Source: Cryptomeria japonica
Lineage: Eukaryota; Streptophyta; Pinopsida; Cupressales; Cupressaceae
Reading direction: 5' to 3'
DNA length: 64,000 nt
Assembly (NCBI RefSeq): GCF_030272615.1
Contig: NC_081410.1
Location: forward strand, 191,043,619 to 191,107,618
Below are positions 12,926 to 24,791 of this stretch, one piece after another. The notes beneath the pieces are model-generated. The model saw only the letters and a list, made by a program, of their open reading frames with translations, did not search any database and was not told where the DNA came from. A program made the translations under genes and the position numbers. The first letter of the stretch is position 1; each line of letters opens with the position of its first letter.

Positions 12926-15900
12926 CTAGAACCGAAATCTGTAAGGCTCGAGTGCTGTTGATACATGCATGATCATCCTGTGTTGGTTGATGAAGACATT
13001 AGTCCTCTGGATTAATTTCTTGCGATCTCTAACCCCTTTTTCTCTCAACTCTTCATCTTGAGTAGCATACAACATCTCAATTAAACCTTGGGCTATGGGG
13101 AACTTAGGACCAATAAAAAGCATGGAGTTGTTAATGAGAGTGTTCGCTTCAACATAGAAAGATTGCGCTTCTCTTAGAAATCTCAACACGGGTTGCAGTG
13201 AAGGGCAATATCGCTTAATTATTTTCCAATGGGAAACGTACAACTCCACCAAAATTGGAGAAAAATCATGATGAACTTCCACGGGGGGAGGAACAATTGA
13301 TAGTCGTGAGACTTCTTCGTCCTTTGCTGTTATCTCATATTGCAGCTCCCTGCACTTGTCTTGTTCAAGGACCACTTGACTTTCCAGAGCGAGGATTCTG
13401 GCGCTTCCATCTTGCATAGCTTGTTGAAGTCGCGACACATGATCTCGTTCTTGTTGGAAAAACCTTCCATATCCAAGAGTTTCTTTTCAGCTTGCTCCAG
13501 GCTACTCCCTTTTTCATGCAACTCTCTTTCAAACCTTTCTTTCTCCTCCAAAAGCATGACCTGTGCATCACTCAGTTGTCGTGCGTACTCTTTTTTTAGG
13601 TGGATCTCCTCATGCAACTGTGTATGCATTTGGGTGGCATCTTTGGAAGTTGCCTTTAGCTATTGTATTTCTTGTTCCCTCTCTACAATTCTTTCAAGGC
13701 TACATTCCTCGTTGCCTCCTACCCTTTCAATTGAGAACTCACATTATTCAGGGCAGTTTGCAACTTTCACTTTTTAGAGTTAGCTTCTGTCAGTAAATCT
13801 TTCAAGCGATTGATTTCAACATTCCTAGCTTTGTCTTCTTTTCTTAGTTGGTCTAAAGATTCTTGAAGATTCACATTCTTTGCTTGCATTTTCTCTAGGC
13901 GATGACTCTTTATGATGAAATCCAAAGACACATCCTTCAAAGTTTCTTCCATCATCTCAACTTTGTTAGATGTTGTAGCCTTTAGAAGGTTGACCCTGAC
14001 AACATGCAAAATGTAATCGTTGGGTCTCATCTGGGCCTCCACCTTGTTGACCTTGGGGAACATGGTCGCAAAGAAAAGAATATCCTTTTCCTCACTGAAA
14101 TGTGTCTGTATGTGCGGATGGGCTAGTCTGGCACCATCCTTCTCTTTTCTTTTACCAGTTTTGCCAATACGTGTAGTCTTGGAATAGGTAACCTGTTGTT
14201 GATAAGCATCTGGGTTTGCAATAGCTTGGCCCAAAAATGCTGCAACAGGAGGGATTATAAAGGGAAATTAGGAAATAGGGCCAACAAAAGAGGTTTAAAT
14301 GGGGTGTGCAAGTGTGGTTGGAGAAAACAACGAGACGAAAGGAGAGGCTCCTGAGGAAAATGGATCAGTGGGCATTGCCCCAATATTTGGGGGAGGAGTG
14401 GATTCTCCAAAACCAAGCCTATGTGAGACAGTGGCTACATCAGGCATCTAGGAGGAAAACGTTGCAGGGATAAAATTGAGGGCGAGGAGCGAAACAGAGA
14501 CCTGCGATAATGCAACTTGAGGGTCGATCGGAGCCCCGATAGGGGCTAATGTGAGAGCAGTGGGAATTTAAGCAGGCATAGATGCGATATGGGGAGCAAA
14601 CAAAGGTACAACTTGAGCTGAGAGAAAGGGAAAAGAAGTGTGTACCTGAACCGTGGAAGTCACCGACCGTTGCGATATTGAGGGAACCTATGGGACCCGA
14701 GAAGAAGAGTCTTTCTTTGCATAACCCATATATTGCTTCTTACTGGAAGAGGAGTCAGGCGCCTACTTCTTAGCCAATCTTTGGTAGTTTGGGAATGAGG
14801 TCTTCGAATTGAACTGACGAGAGGAAGAGGAATATTGGGCTTAGTCTCTTTCTCTTCAATACTTATAACCTCTACCTCTTATTGCTGGGCCAACTCGGGA
14901 GATGAGTGACTACATGGGGACTCATCGCCTATCTCTTCATCTGACTTGTTGTGTTGATGCCATTCAATCTTAAAACGCTCATCAAAAGGAGCGTTCCCAA
15001 TATTAGCTCTGGGCTAATTCACTTCTCGATGATAGATCCAAAAATCCTCCCTCTTTTTCCTAGGCCACAAATCCAATCTCATTTCTTCTAGCATACTCAA
15101 GGGAATGGGCTTCGCTAGATTGTACTTTTACATGATAGAGTAAAACTTCAACCATGAGGGTCATTTTAAAATAGGAAAATCATTGAGACCCACATAGAGA
15201 TTTGGGTCATCCACTTGTGGGTTAGTGCGCTCTTCCCACGAGCTTTGTGGTTCATGCTTAACTCCATTCTTCCTCCTTGACAGGCATCCATCTGGGTCGT
15301 AACTCCATATATCATCAATCACTACTAAGCCAAGTTTCACCAGCTTGGATGTTAGGACATTTTCGGCTATGCTCCTAACGAGAGTAATGGGGCTGATAGC
15401 TTTGTGGTCCTCTACAATGGATGTATCATGCTTTCTTGCCCCTATAGCTATGTCAATCTGCATCAGCTGTCGTGAAATTTTAAGGATGAGGGTTCTTTCT
15501 ATGACATAGGTAGGTAGGCGGAAGGGCTCTTCAAAGAAGACATGCACTCAGACAAATGAAAAGTCACTACCTATAAACCAGTCACAAGGAGGGCGCTCAT
15601 TATACATCCAATTCATCTGTATCCGAGAAAAGAGGGCAAGAGGCTCCTAGGAAATCAAACCAATATCTCTAAGGATAGGAGTCAAGAAACAATCTGAAAA
15701 CTAGTAGGCATCAAAAGAAGCCAACAAGATGGGTGTCCAAGCTGATACAGGCATTCTGTTCTCTGACTTGTCATAAGTAGCTAATCACATGAATTGGCTA
15801 AAAAAGGATTCATTTTGGTGCAAGACAAGATGAACTAGGACTGAGGAGAACTTGAACCGTCGAAAATGCTCGAATTCAGCTAGTTGCTTTACCATCTGTC

Positions 15901-16760
15901 TGGCTATAAAAATAGAGAAGTCAAAATGAAATGACCCTTTCTGCTTCCGACGTTTGAACAGGAAGCCCATCATAGGATCAGTGATCTCTCGGTTGTTGTC
16001 GCAACCGCACAACCATGCAAGAGTTGAGGAAATATCCTTGAGGTCATCATGCATCTAGTCACTGTAAGACAAAGGGAGTCTTGGAGGTCTAGCAGATGGA
16101 CTTCGATTCAATGCGTTGTTACAGAAAGAGACAATATCTCTTCTAGTGCTCTAATATTCCTCCATGGCACTTTCAGAGAACACCTCGATCCCATAAAAAT
16201 GAGACAACACAACATATCCCTCATAGCCTTTAGGGTTATAACTACTTTAAAAAAGGAGCCCTTAACTGAAAAAGAAGCGAGGTCAAACTGGTTAGCGCAT
16301 GCAGCCACAAACTCTGGACAATGTGGGACCAAGGGGACCACAAACTGAGGAGCGCCACTATTCTAGAAATTAACTATTGTAGATTGCGGCTCCATTATGT
16401 GGTTTATCATTCTATTGCAAGCGACCTCTCTAAGGTTCTTAGGATGCTTGTGAAGTTTTGGCTCAATAACAATCTCTAGAGAATCTATCACCGTCGTCGG
16501 GTTGCAGGTGGTCGTCTTTGATTTAGCTTTCGTCCTTTATTACTCTGCTTTAGGGGAATGGCATGAGAAGAATATGAGAGCTCCCCAAATATATCCACCC
16601 ACAATCTTCCTTGGATGAAACCTAAGGGGGCTTCTTCTGTCTCCATCTTCCACAGGAGAAATTCTCTTTCTAACACTTCTAAAGCTTTTCGACGCTCTAG
16701 GTTGTAAAATGAACAATATGATGAGCACTTAGTGACCTTCTTCTTTAAATGTGTCACATG
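12926..16760 (-). pseudogene. Sense accessory ORF of element A, degenerate, with coiled coil
   Basis: It lies between the antisense ORF and the 3' LTR of A and reads leftwards. Seen: the 16054-15785 piece holds FDFSIFIARQMVKQLAEFEH then FKFSSVLVHLVLHQNE, aligning with FDYATYVADALNHGLEKLKG then IHFSLYSLLMHIILY of the ORF in B's LTR. The 15547-15161 piece has VFFEEPFRLPTYVIERT...ISRQL, aligning with VFGYEGKPYMLPITVPNR...VRQL of B. The C-terminal part (14234-12926) is strongly coiled-coil (EKMQAKNVNLQESLDQLRKE and similar heptads). Many stops and shifts. It is the homologue of the U3-embedded gene of B, but here lies outside the LTR. Molecular role unknown. Confidence 0.55.
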
Positions 16761-16989
16761 CCTAGATCTTCGTGAAAGAAGGCATTTAGTGATGAGCGTC
16801 CATTTTCACGTATGCTAGTCCATTTCCCAATTGCAATTAATTCTAAAAAATAATGAGCGTCATCGTCTACGATTCCCAAGAGAATACCTATTCAGCCCAC
16901 TGTTAATTACAACCAATTGGGATGATTTGCTTGTTCAGACAAATCTCCCCATTAAGGAGAGTATCAGTAGCCAGCATGGCTCACACGAG

Positions 16990-17955
16990 TTATAGTAGAC
17001 CTGCGGGTGCTATGGATTCAACATGATGTACCAATACATACGCGTGGCATCTGAGGACACCACCGCTCTTTTCGAGGCACAGGACGGGATGGTCGCCACC
17101 TTTGAACCAGAATTCACCTGCTTGTGTGAATTGATGAGGGGAAACAGATGCGTAAAAAACTGGAGTACTGGCTTTAATTTCAATTATCATCCAGAGCTGA
17201 AATTCCACTATAAATATGCCTTTTCAGACATCCCTTTTCACAGTATCCAACTCAACGATAGAGTTTCTTGAAGAAATGGATACTCCCATCAGGCTCACTA
17301 GCAGTAAGCCGCATGTCTCTTTCTTAGGTAATATTTCATACCAGAGGCTACAAGGGATGACACGACACAAAAGTCCCTTGATCATTGCTGCCATAAAATG
17401 GGTGCTTGGCGAGGATTTTATCAATAACATGGACAAATACCGTGTGAACACGGATATCTGCTCACATTTTGTAGCTTTGTTACTAGATGTTGGGATGACT
17501 GGATGCCTGACCTCAGAGCTATCCAAAGCGCTCTTCTCCCTAGATTATCTAGGTGTCTTGGAAGATGTGGTGGTGTATTCCTTCCCTTTCAGAGGCTTGC
17601 CTCTAGCCTCATATTTATAGTGTTTCATCACCTCTGGTGAGGAAGTGACATGGCACCCGCTTATTGGCGGCCTGAAGACCATGTTGTTATCATCTCATCA
17701 CTTCCGAGTGGAACTTGCTGCAGAGTTCCTCCTCTAGGTCCATTTGATAGTTCCCGTTTTGGCTGACACTTAATGGTATATTGAGTTTCAGGACTACATA
17801 TTTCTGCGGATCTTGACGCCGCATGTCCAACCCAAACTGGTGCTTGTATCAATAACTCAGGAACCTGGCGACAATTCTGGCCATGAGTGGTGGGAGGAAG
17901 AAGATACCAAAGACGAAGCTGATGACTCTGATTTTTAGATGGATGAGGATGAAGA
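16990..17955 (+). pseudogene. Antisense extra ORF of element A
   Basis: Opposite in direction to gag-pol of A, just downstream of integrase. Open pieces in shifting frames: 17023-17271 (begins MMYQYIRVASEDTTALFEAQ), 17216-17620 (AIKWVLGEDFINNMDKYRVN, ICSHFVALLLDVGMTG), and about 17788-17937 ending in an acidic tail (EWWEEEDTKDEADDSDF) followed after one stop by MDEDEDEEDS. Codon-like continuity over nearly 1 kb and an acidic tail in the right frame argue for a real decayed gene. Antisense extra ORFs between pol and 3' LTR are reported for Tat-type Ty3 elements such as Grande and Retand. Function unknown. Confidence 0.5.
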
Positions 17956-18203
17956 TGAAGAAGATTCTTGAAATAGTACGACCCTATCTTCAGAAATCTT
18001 TGTCTTTTTCTTCTTCTTCAAAACTAGGGCACAAGCCTCATGTATATATTGTAACAAGATACCTATAATATAATAATTTCTTTTTGTTTAATCAAGGTGT
18101 ATCTTGTTATTCATTTTTGCTTCGTGAATGCATGAAGAAACATAATTAGATAAATAAGGCACGCACAAATATTATTTACATTATGTACATTAGGAAAAAG
18201 CTG

Positions 18204-19280
18204 CTAGTGAAAAGGTTTAAGGTGGAACCCGTTGACCAGGATCCTGAGAGAATCTCCCTGCATATCTTCAAGATCAAAAGAATTAAAACCTTTGCAATTT
18301 ATAATGCGAAAGGGTCCCTCCCATAAACCATCAAATTTGGCATGCTGACTGGGCTTGGCCGCCCTTTCATTGTATTTCAAAACAAGGTCGCCTTGTTTGA
18401 ATCCCGGGTCAAAACTTTTCTTATTATCAAACCACCTCTTAATGGTTTGCTGACAGTTTTGAAGGGAAAAAAATGTTGCTTTCCTTGCCTCCTTTAGTTC
18501 CATAATTTCCACTAATCTCACCTCCATGGGACCATTTTCTGCCACTTTGATAGACTTGAGTAATTGTAAGACGAGGATTGTCAGAGACACGAGGAACAAT
18601 GCATCTTTGTCGTAGACCAACTTGTATGGAGAATTATTTAAGACCTATTTGGGTGTTATCTGGTCCGCCCATAATGCGCTCCTCAAGTGGTGATGACACT
18701 CCCTTTTGTGCTTAGAGCCCATCCTTTTAATGAGCCTTATGAGATTCTTGTTAGTGGACTCAGTTAGGCCATTTCCCCGTGGATAGTAGTTTGAGGAGGT
18801 CTTCAGGTAGATACCTCTACTAAGAGTGAACTGGGTGACTCGTGAGCCTATGAATGCTCACACGTTATCTGATATTATGGTCTTTGGCAAACCATATCAA
18901 CACACTAAGTCTTCTAGAAACGTTAAATTTCAGTCTCTGATGAATTCCTCAAGGGAAAAGCCTCGAACCATCTGGTGAAGTAGTCAGTCGTAGTTAAGAT
19001 CCACTTGTGTCCATCTGATCTTGGAGGTTTGATCATCCCTATGAAGTTAAGACCCCACTGAGAAAAGGGTTCTTCCACCATTATGGGCCTAAGCGGCAGT
19101 GCCGCCTTTCTGCACCTACCATTGTAGTACTAGCATTCTTTGCACTCTCTTACGATGGTGTGCACATCCTTAAACATAGAGGTCCATAAATACCCCACAC
19201 GAGTGATCTTGATGATGGTACTTTGTGCTAAAAAGTGGCCTCCTGATGAACCATGCTAAAATTTATGTAGAATCTTACTA
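18204..19280 (-). pseudogene. Integrase of element A, heavily mutated
   Basis: Reading leftwards: a zinc-binding remnant (GGHFLAQSTIIKI, then RECKEC), then PLRPIMVEEPFSQWGLNFIG and TTTDYFTRWFEAFPLRN of the catalytic core. Several stops then destroy the region carrying the other catalytic residues. The C-terminal part is open at 18620-18204, with FKQGDLVLKYNERAAKP and the GPF motif (GLWEGPFRIINCKG). Typical Ty3 integrase without chromodomain. Cannot be functional. Confidence 0.75.
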
Positions 19281-19418
19281 GCTTGACCTTGGTTCATGCA
19301 CCAGAGCAAAATTCCATTAAAATTTCTCTTAAAAAGTATTATGTCCACCAAGCGGAAACCGTTGTTCTGTATCCTATAAAATCTCCTCTTTTCAGGAGGG
19401 AGGCCTTTAGGAAAAATC

Positions 19419-19922
19419 CTAGTCTTTATAAAATATTTCAGTCTCCATCCAACATGCTTCTATTGGCTCGGAGGTGACCATTACAACTTCCCCTGTAGCA
19501 ACCTTGACTTCTTGGGGTTCAAAATCTTGGGATATGTATTCACACAAACCTTTGCCACAGATTACCTTGGTGGGTCTGACATTAATGTCATATTCTAGGA
19601 TTTTGGTAATCCAGGTCGCCCTCTTCTCTGTAATGTCGCCTTCCATGATATATTCTATGACTGAAGGATGGGTGACATACACAGTAGTCTTATTACAGGA
19701 GATGAAATGCCTAAAATTTTTTAGGCCTTTGACGATGGCCAAAGCTTTCTTTTCAACAAAATTGTACTTAGCCTCATATTCCTTCAAAGTCTTGGAATGG
19801 AAAGCTATGGGGTGCTCACCCCTTTTGTCTGCATATTTCTGGGTTAGAACCACAACAATGCTATAATGGCTAGAGAAAACATACAATATAAAATCCTTAG
19901 ACATATTGGGGTTGGATAGCAC
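19419..19922 (-). pseudogene. Ordinary (gypsy) RNase H of element A, catalytic residues lost
   Basis: Recognised by the fold pattern FILYVFSSHYSIVVVLTQK, EKKALAIVKGLKNFRHFI and GKGLCEYIS. The first Asp (normally in a DAS-type motif) is absent, and the TDH-type motif reads YVTHPSV. It follows RT directly. A second RNase H lies upstream of RT in this element, so this copy may act only as a connection domain, as proposed for Tat elements. In A it is in any case part of a dead pol. Confidence 0.7.
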
Positions 19923-19983
19923 GGGGGCTAAAGAGATAGCATCCTTGATCTCCTCAAAAGCCTCTTTAGCTTTAGAAGTCCAT

Positions 19984-20500
19984 TTAAAATGTGTCTCCTT
20001 TTTTAAGCATTAGAGTGATAGCCCTCACCATCCCAACAAAGTCTAAGATAAATCGACTAACAAAGTTAACCTTACCTAGGAAGGACTGGACGCTCTTTTT
20101 GTTGACAGGAAGAGGAAGCTCCTTTATTGCCTTCACTCGATCAGGATCGATGGAGACTCCTTCCTTTGACACTATGTGCCATAGTAATTTTCCTTGCGGA
20201 ACCCCAAAGATCCATTTCTTTGGGTTCAAAGAGATGCCGAACTCTAGACACTTTTGGAACACTAGCTCAAGATGATCGAAGTGATCTTCTTTATGTTTTG
20301 AAAACACGGTCAATTCATCCAAGTATATGAGGATGATTTTGTTAATAAGCTCCTTTAAAGCCAGATCCATAGCTCTTTGAAAATTTGCACTGACATTTGA
20401 CAACCCAAATGACATTTTCAGATAAGCGAATGTTCCCCATTTGGTTGTGAAGGTTGTCTTATGTTGATCTTCTAGCTTCACCAATACTTGGTTGTAACCT
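19984..20500 (-). pseudogene. Reverse transcriptase of element A, palm and thumb only
   Basis: Open 20484-19984. It starts at the GYNQV motif and includes KTTFTTKWGTFAYLKMSFGL, the catalytic box as YLDE (second Asp mutated to Glu) in IILIYLDELTVFSKH, and IDPDRVKAI and VQSFLGKVNFVSRF of the thumb. The fingers subdomain expected upstream is missing. An aRNH-like sequence is joined almost directly to 'FIDRM...GYNQV', so an internal deletion removed the linker and RT N-terminus. Inactive. Confidence 0.8.
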
Positions 20501-20539
20501 GTATGATCAAATTATGATCCATTAGTAGTCATCCGATCA

Positions 20540-20905
20540 ATGAAAGCATTTTTCTTTCAAGGAATCTTTTGGATGTTGAAAGCATGAAAGATTTTGATTA
20601 GATCCCATGTCATATGGCGGTAGGATCTCATACGAACGTGTTTGGTGCTAGAGATTCCTCGGACCTGGTGTACGATCAATTCAAAATCGTCTAGAACCCT
20701 CAACTGCTTTATACATATCCTTTCTGCCAAGCTTAAGCCTTGGATCAGTCCTTCATATTCAACCTCATTGTTGGAGCAAGAAAACTACAGGCGAAAAGAC
20801 TTTAGAATTCGTTCATCCAAACATGAAGGCAAATCTTTGCCCCTGAACCTACTTTACATCTTGCACCATCAAAGTGCAAGGTCTAGAGCACAGAAGATAA
20901 CTCTT
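20540..20905 (-). pseudogene. Archaeal-type second RNase H (aRNH) of element A, upstream of RT
   Basis: Reading leftwards: LHFDGARCK then a stop then GSGAG (first catalytic Asp in FDG), NNEVEYEGLIQGLSLAERI (Glu), VLDDFELIVHQVRG (Asp) and Lys/Arg-rich YRHMTWDLIKIF. This is the pattern of the additional RNase H of Tat elements (compare element B at 32464-32096). It lies between protease and RT rather than after the ordinary RNase H. Broken by stops and joined to RT by a deletion. Confidence 0.6.
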
Positions 20906-21355
20906 CTTTGGTCGACGACTCTTTAGTTAGTGTTGGGATGACTTGATCTTCATAAAAAATGCAGTAAGTACCAAGACCTGTGGCATGATAGTTGGGGTAT
21001 GGATCAAAATTTATGAATTTATTCAGAAAGACCTGTTGATTTGGTGGAATATCCCCAATCACTTCCTCGTCCTTGAGAAGTTCTATAGTTTTCCTCTCTT
21101 CATTAGAGATGGAGGTATGAGTTGTCTCAAAATTGAGCATAGCTTGATCCGCTACGTGCTCGGTGTGAAGGGGTTTTGAAAGAATTTTGAGTTTAGCACC
21201 ACGTTGGGTTCAAAGGATGAGGTGGGACCAGTTTAAGGATAGGTAACCTCCTATTTTGGTAGTGAAGTCTTGAGAAAGGCAAAGGCCAAAAATAGGTAGG
21301 ATGTCAATAACTACCACTTCTTGAGGCACAGTGACACTAGGAGACGTGAACAACA

Positions 21356-21826
21356 TCAGCGGAAGGCTTTGATAAGACCCACGGTCTGGTTCTTATTCCC
21401 ATTTAGTTGCATAATATCCCTATTTAAATGCTCATATTTTATATTTAGAACCTCAATAATTTGCTTAGGCATGATGGTGGTGCTGCCACCAAAATCTATC
21501 ATAGAATTGTGTAAAATCTTATCTCCTACTATGAGAGTCAAATATAAAGGATTTGGTTTAGGCTTACCTTCCATTTGGGATTTAGGAGGTATGGCCTCAT
21601 TCGTCAACATGGTTGGTGAGCACGATCTATCTGTGAGGGGCTGAAATTTTTCTTCGTTGATCTGTGGAGACTTAGCATGACTTCCGCCAGCAGTTTTTCC
21701 CACCTCAGACAAAACTTCTTTCAACCGATTCTTTTGCTCTGGGATACTGAGGAGGTCCCATAAAGAGACGTTGGTCGGGGCTTTCTTTAGCTGCTCCACC
21801 ATGTCCAACACTGACGACACCAACAC
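21356..21826 (-). pseudogene. Protease region of element A
   Basis: Aspartic protease that would cut the polyprotein. Seen: a gag-pro linker (VSLWDLLSIPEQKNRLKEVL), then LYLTLIVGDKILHNSMIDFG and STTIMPKQIIEVL. The active-site D-S/T-G reads D-F-G, so the loop is mutated. Upstream is the gag of the same element, downstream the aRNH. A further open piece (21140-20883) lies between protease and aRNH. Confidence 0.65.
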
Positions 21827-22111
21827 CTTTATCTCTCTAGGCTTATAAGGGATAAACTCCTTTCTCAGGTATGTGGTAGCAACTGCGGGTTGTTCAGGAG
21901 CTTTATCTACGGTAAATCTCCCATGTGTGCTTATATTTTCCTTCGTGAAGTGCCTTTTTGACTAGAGGTTGTAATCTGATTGCACCTTAGGAGCCCCCGA
22001 GCTTGATGCAGCCGTGCTATTTGTGAGCACAACATCTTCATCCTCCATCCAAGAGAATAGTGCATGGTCTGGAGCTATCTCTTCTTATTGTTCCATTGAC
22101 ATACCTTACAT

Positions 22112-23290
22112 CTAGGGAATGAGAGACACATTATCCATGTCAAGGGATGCATAAACCGAATCATCTAAAACCACGCCTAGGTTTCGTTGGTCTATAATTT
22201 TTTGTTGCAAATTGCCTCTTGGAAAATTTCTTGGGGCATGGGCGTTGTTACATGGAAAACACCAAGAATTGGTATCATCCGCTAGATTATTTTGTCCCAA
22301 TATCACCTCTTTACTAGTGTTAGGGTAGACAGTCTGCAAAGGATTGGGTACCGGAACTATCTGGCCATTTGGCTGACTTGGGGAAGTTTGATTATTTGCA
22401 TATTGGTTTTGCTGATATGCAGGTCTATTCCCTTGGAAATTTTGTTGGAAGGGGGGTCTAGCAGGTGGGATTTGAGACCTTTTCAGATTGACAATTTCAT
22501 TCGAGAAAGTTCTCAACAATTTTTTCATATCGCTGACCTCCGCAGCCAGAGATGAGGATAGAGGCAAATGTGCTTGTTGGGATCCAAGGTACACGTACAT
22601 AGATTGGGGAGCAGATGTACTGGGAATAGCTAATTCAGGGACCCGACTTGATAGCTCGGGAAAGATCGACATGAGTGGTCATGGCGCAGGCTTCCTGACA
22701 TCGATTCGATTATTTTATGCTTGGATTGCCAATTCAAATGCTTGTGGGAGGATATTGCCTCCTAGAGAATGAATCATCACAGATATATCAGAGTTGAAGG
22801 CCTTCAGATAAAAGATGAATGCCATATCCGCAAGAGGATGGACAGACAATGATATTCTTTTCCATGTCCTCTGAAACCTTAAATTGATTTTTGTCACTGC
22901 TTCCTGAGGGGCTCTCTTTATGGTAATCAATTGATGCATCAATGATGACCTATTAGCCTTATCGGAGAATCTTTGAAAGAAGCGGTCACCCAATGGATCC
23001 CAATCGACTATAGAATTTGGACCAAGGGATTTGTACCAATCTAGAGATCTCCCTTTAAAAGATGCCACGAGCAATATCAAAGCTATATTTTGCTTAGTGA
23101 TGTTATGGACGGTGCAGACATTGGCTATATCTTGTAGGTGCTCCTTGGGAGTCTTGTGACATTCTCAAGTGAATTTGGGGACAACTTTTAGCACAAAAGA
23201 GGGAATTGACCCCCATACTACAAGTAGAACGGGAAGAATGAGAGGGCTTTCATTGTTCCATGTCACAAAGTTTCTAGGAGGAATCTACGC
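22112..23290 (-). pseudogene. Gag of element A
   Basis: Capsid-nucleocapsid precursor. Seen: retrotransposon gag core ALILLVASFKGRSLDWYKSL, GDRFFQRFSDKANRSSLMHQ and IKRAPQEAVTKINLRFQRTW (23110-22715), then a Pro/Gln-rich stretch and a zinc-knuckle remnant WCFPCNNAHAPRNF in which the final Cys is Phe (22244 region). It shares the CX2CX3HX4C spacing with B's gag. Stops separate the pieces. The open frame 23522-23274 partly spans the LTR and primer site, so it is not a real N-terminus. Confidence 0.75.
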
Positions 23291-23460
23291 CATTATTATA
23301 GGAATGACTGTAGGGAAGATAGGTGGGTTCTAGGAAGAAGAGGTTGCAGGTGAATGGACGTTTACTAGGGGTGGAAGGAGTAAATTGGGATTCAAAGCTG
23401 TCTGACTCCTGGTAACAGGTAAGTGGCTCATAAACTAGCTTAGGCTTATTCAAAATTTGG

Positions 23461-23478
23461 GTCCCATCGGGCGTGCCA
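23461..23478 (-). other. Primer binding site of element A
   Basis: Minus strand TGGCACGCCCGATGGGAC, beginning TGG, 10 bp from the 3' end of A's 5' LTR. Position and TGG start are as expected for a tRNA primer site. I do not assign the tRNA. Confidence 0.7.
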
Positions 23479-23488
23479 GAAAAAGAAT

Positions 23489-23876
23489 TGTTGACTTTTA
23501 ATTTTACCTTAAATGCAAACAACCTTATGGGAAATTCAGTGATGGGGGACCTGTTGCGCGAAACTCACTGAATGACCTCCAAGTTTGAGAAGTCGACTCT
23601 TCATATGAATTCGGGTAGAAAAGGGAAAGGAGAAAACTTAAAACAAAATGGTCTACACTACTTAGGCGATATGCTACAACATTTTTAGAAAAGCATTAAC
23701 AACATATAAAACCTGAAAACATATGGTTTTAAAGCCCATTCAACAATCTACATGCTCAGAACCATTCAAGAGAATAATTTGACACAATACTCATTCAACA
23801 TAAAATGATATTAACTATTCATCCAACAATAGCAAGTCCCAAAACATAGTTTAATCCGCAGAGTCTCACAACAAAT
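23489..23876 (-). mobile_element. 5' LTR of element A, inner part (split by element B)
   Basis: Begins TGTTGAC, matches 11370 onward, and stops at 23876 in ...CACAACAAAT. The match to the other LTR resumes at 40328 (ATCATAGAAGTTATTGA). 388 + 731 = 1,119 bp, close to the 1,117 bp of the other LTR, so nothing was lost when B inserted. Confidence 0.92.
23872..23876. repeat. Target site duplication of element B, left copy (CAAAT)
   Basis: CAAAT at 23872-23876 is repeated at 40323-40327. The uninterrupted LTR copy of A reads AACAAATATCATAG once near 11755, showing the pre-insertion state. Confidence 0.95.
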
Positions 23877-24058
23877 TGTTGGGTCTCAAATCAACAGATT
23901 GGATAGGTTCTAAGGAAATGCCAACTCCTATGATCAAACCCTCCAATTGACTTGGCCAACATATAGAGTGAACCTATTTAGTTGTTAACTCTCTCACTTC
24001 AGGCTCTGCAGGACCTAGGAGGGTGTACCTATTCACCAGTTGTTCTTAATGACCGGTG

Positions 24059-24067
24059 CTTTTTATA
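24059..24067 (-). promoter_or_regulatory. Likely TATA box in 3' LTR of B
   Basis: Minus strand TATAAAAAG, about 180 bp before the LTR end. The identical site in the 5' LTR is at 35643-35651. A TATATAT stretch near 24743 is an alternative. Both lie downstream of the LTR ORF. Confidence 0.5.
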
Positions 24068-24791
24068 GCAGATTAAGTGTTTTGATCCGATTCCCTCCTA
24101 TCTCAAGATGGCATAGATTCCTAGGATGGAGATATAGTAGATGAGTTCAAGATTGTTGTTGTAGAATCTATTCGATCTATGTTTCTTACTTAGTTACTCC
24201 TGTTGCTTTTAAAATGACATATGACGAATGCGGTGATAAGTGTAATCTGTAAATAACCAGTGCCTTCTTCGCTGTTTGGGCTACAGAGTCATTAAATTTT
24301 CTTCAGGACTTATTATGCGAACCTGTGAGACAACTTTTTAACCCACCCCTTTATGGACCTGTCGGTTATTATATCTTTTGAGATCAATTGAATGCTTATA
24401 TCATAAGTTGCTTGAACGAATTTAACCCTACCCTTAAGGGACCATTCAAGTAAGCACTGCGAAGAACAATTACAATTCGCAAGCAGAACTTTTATTTCAA
24501 CTTTATAACATATAACATAAATGTCATTCCAAGAATATGAATAACCTTATCTCTTTAGATAATATCACAAGCGATTGCCAAAACAAAACAAAATAATCCA
24601 CAACGCATATGCAAAGAAAAACAACTGGTCATAGCATGTATTCCATCAAAATTTGTATAACAGAGAACTTACAGGTGGGCATACATTGCTATCTTGTTCC
24701 TATTCTAACTTGTTACCATATTACAAAAAGCCTTTCTCACATATATATGAGAGCAAGAGCCAAATATGAAAAGACGTGTCTTTTCAAAATG

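Noticed and set aside
23274-23522. 82-codon ORF as the gag start of A
   Set aside because: Its first residues are translated from LTR and primer site; real gag similarity starts further left.
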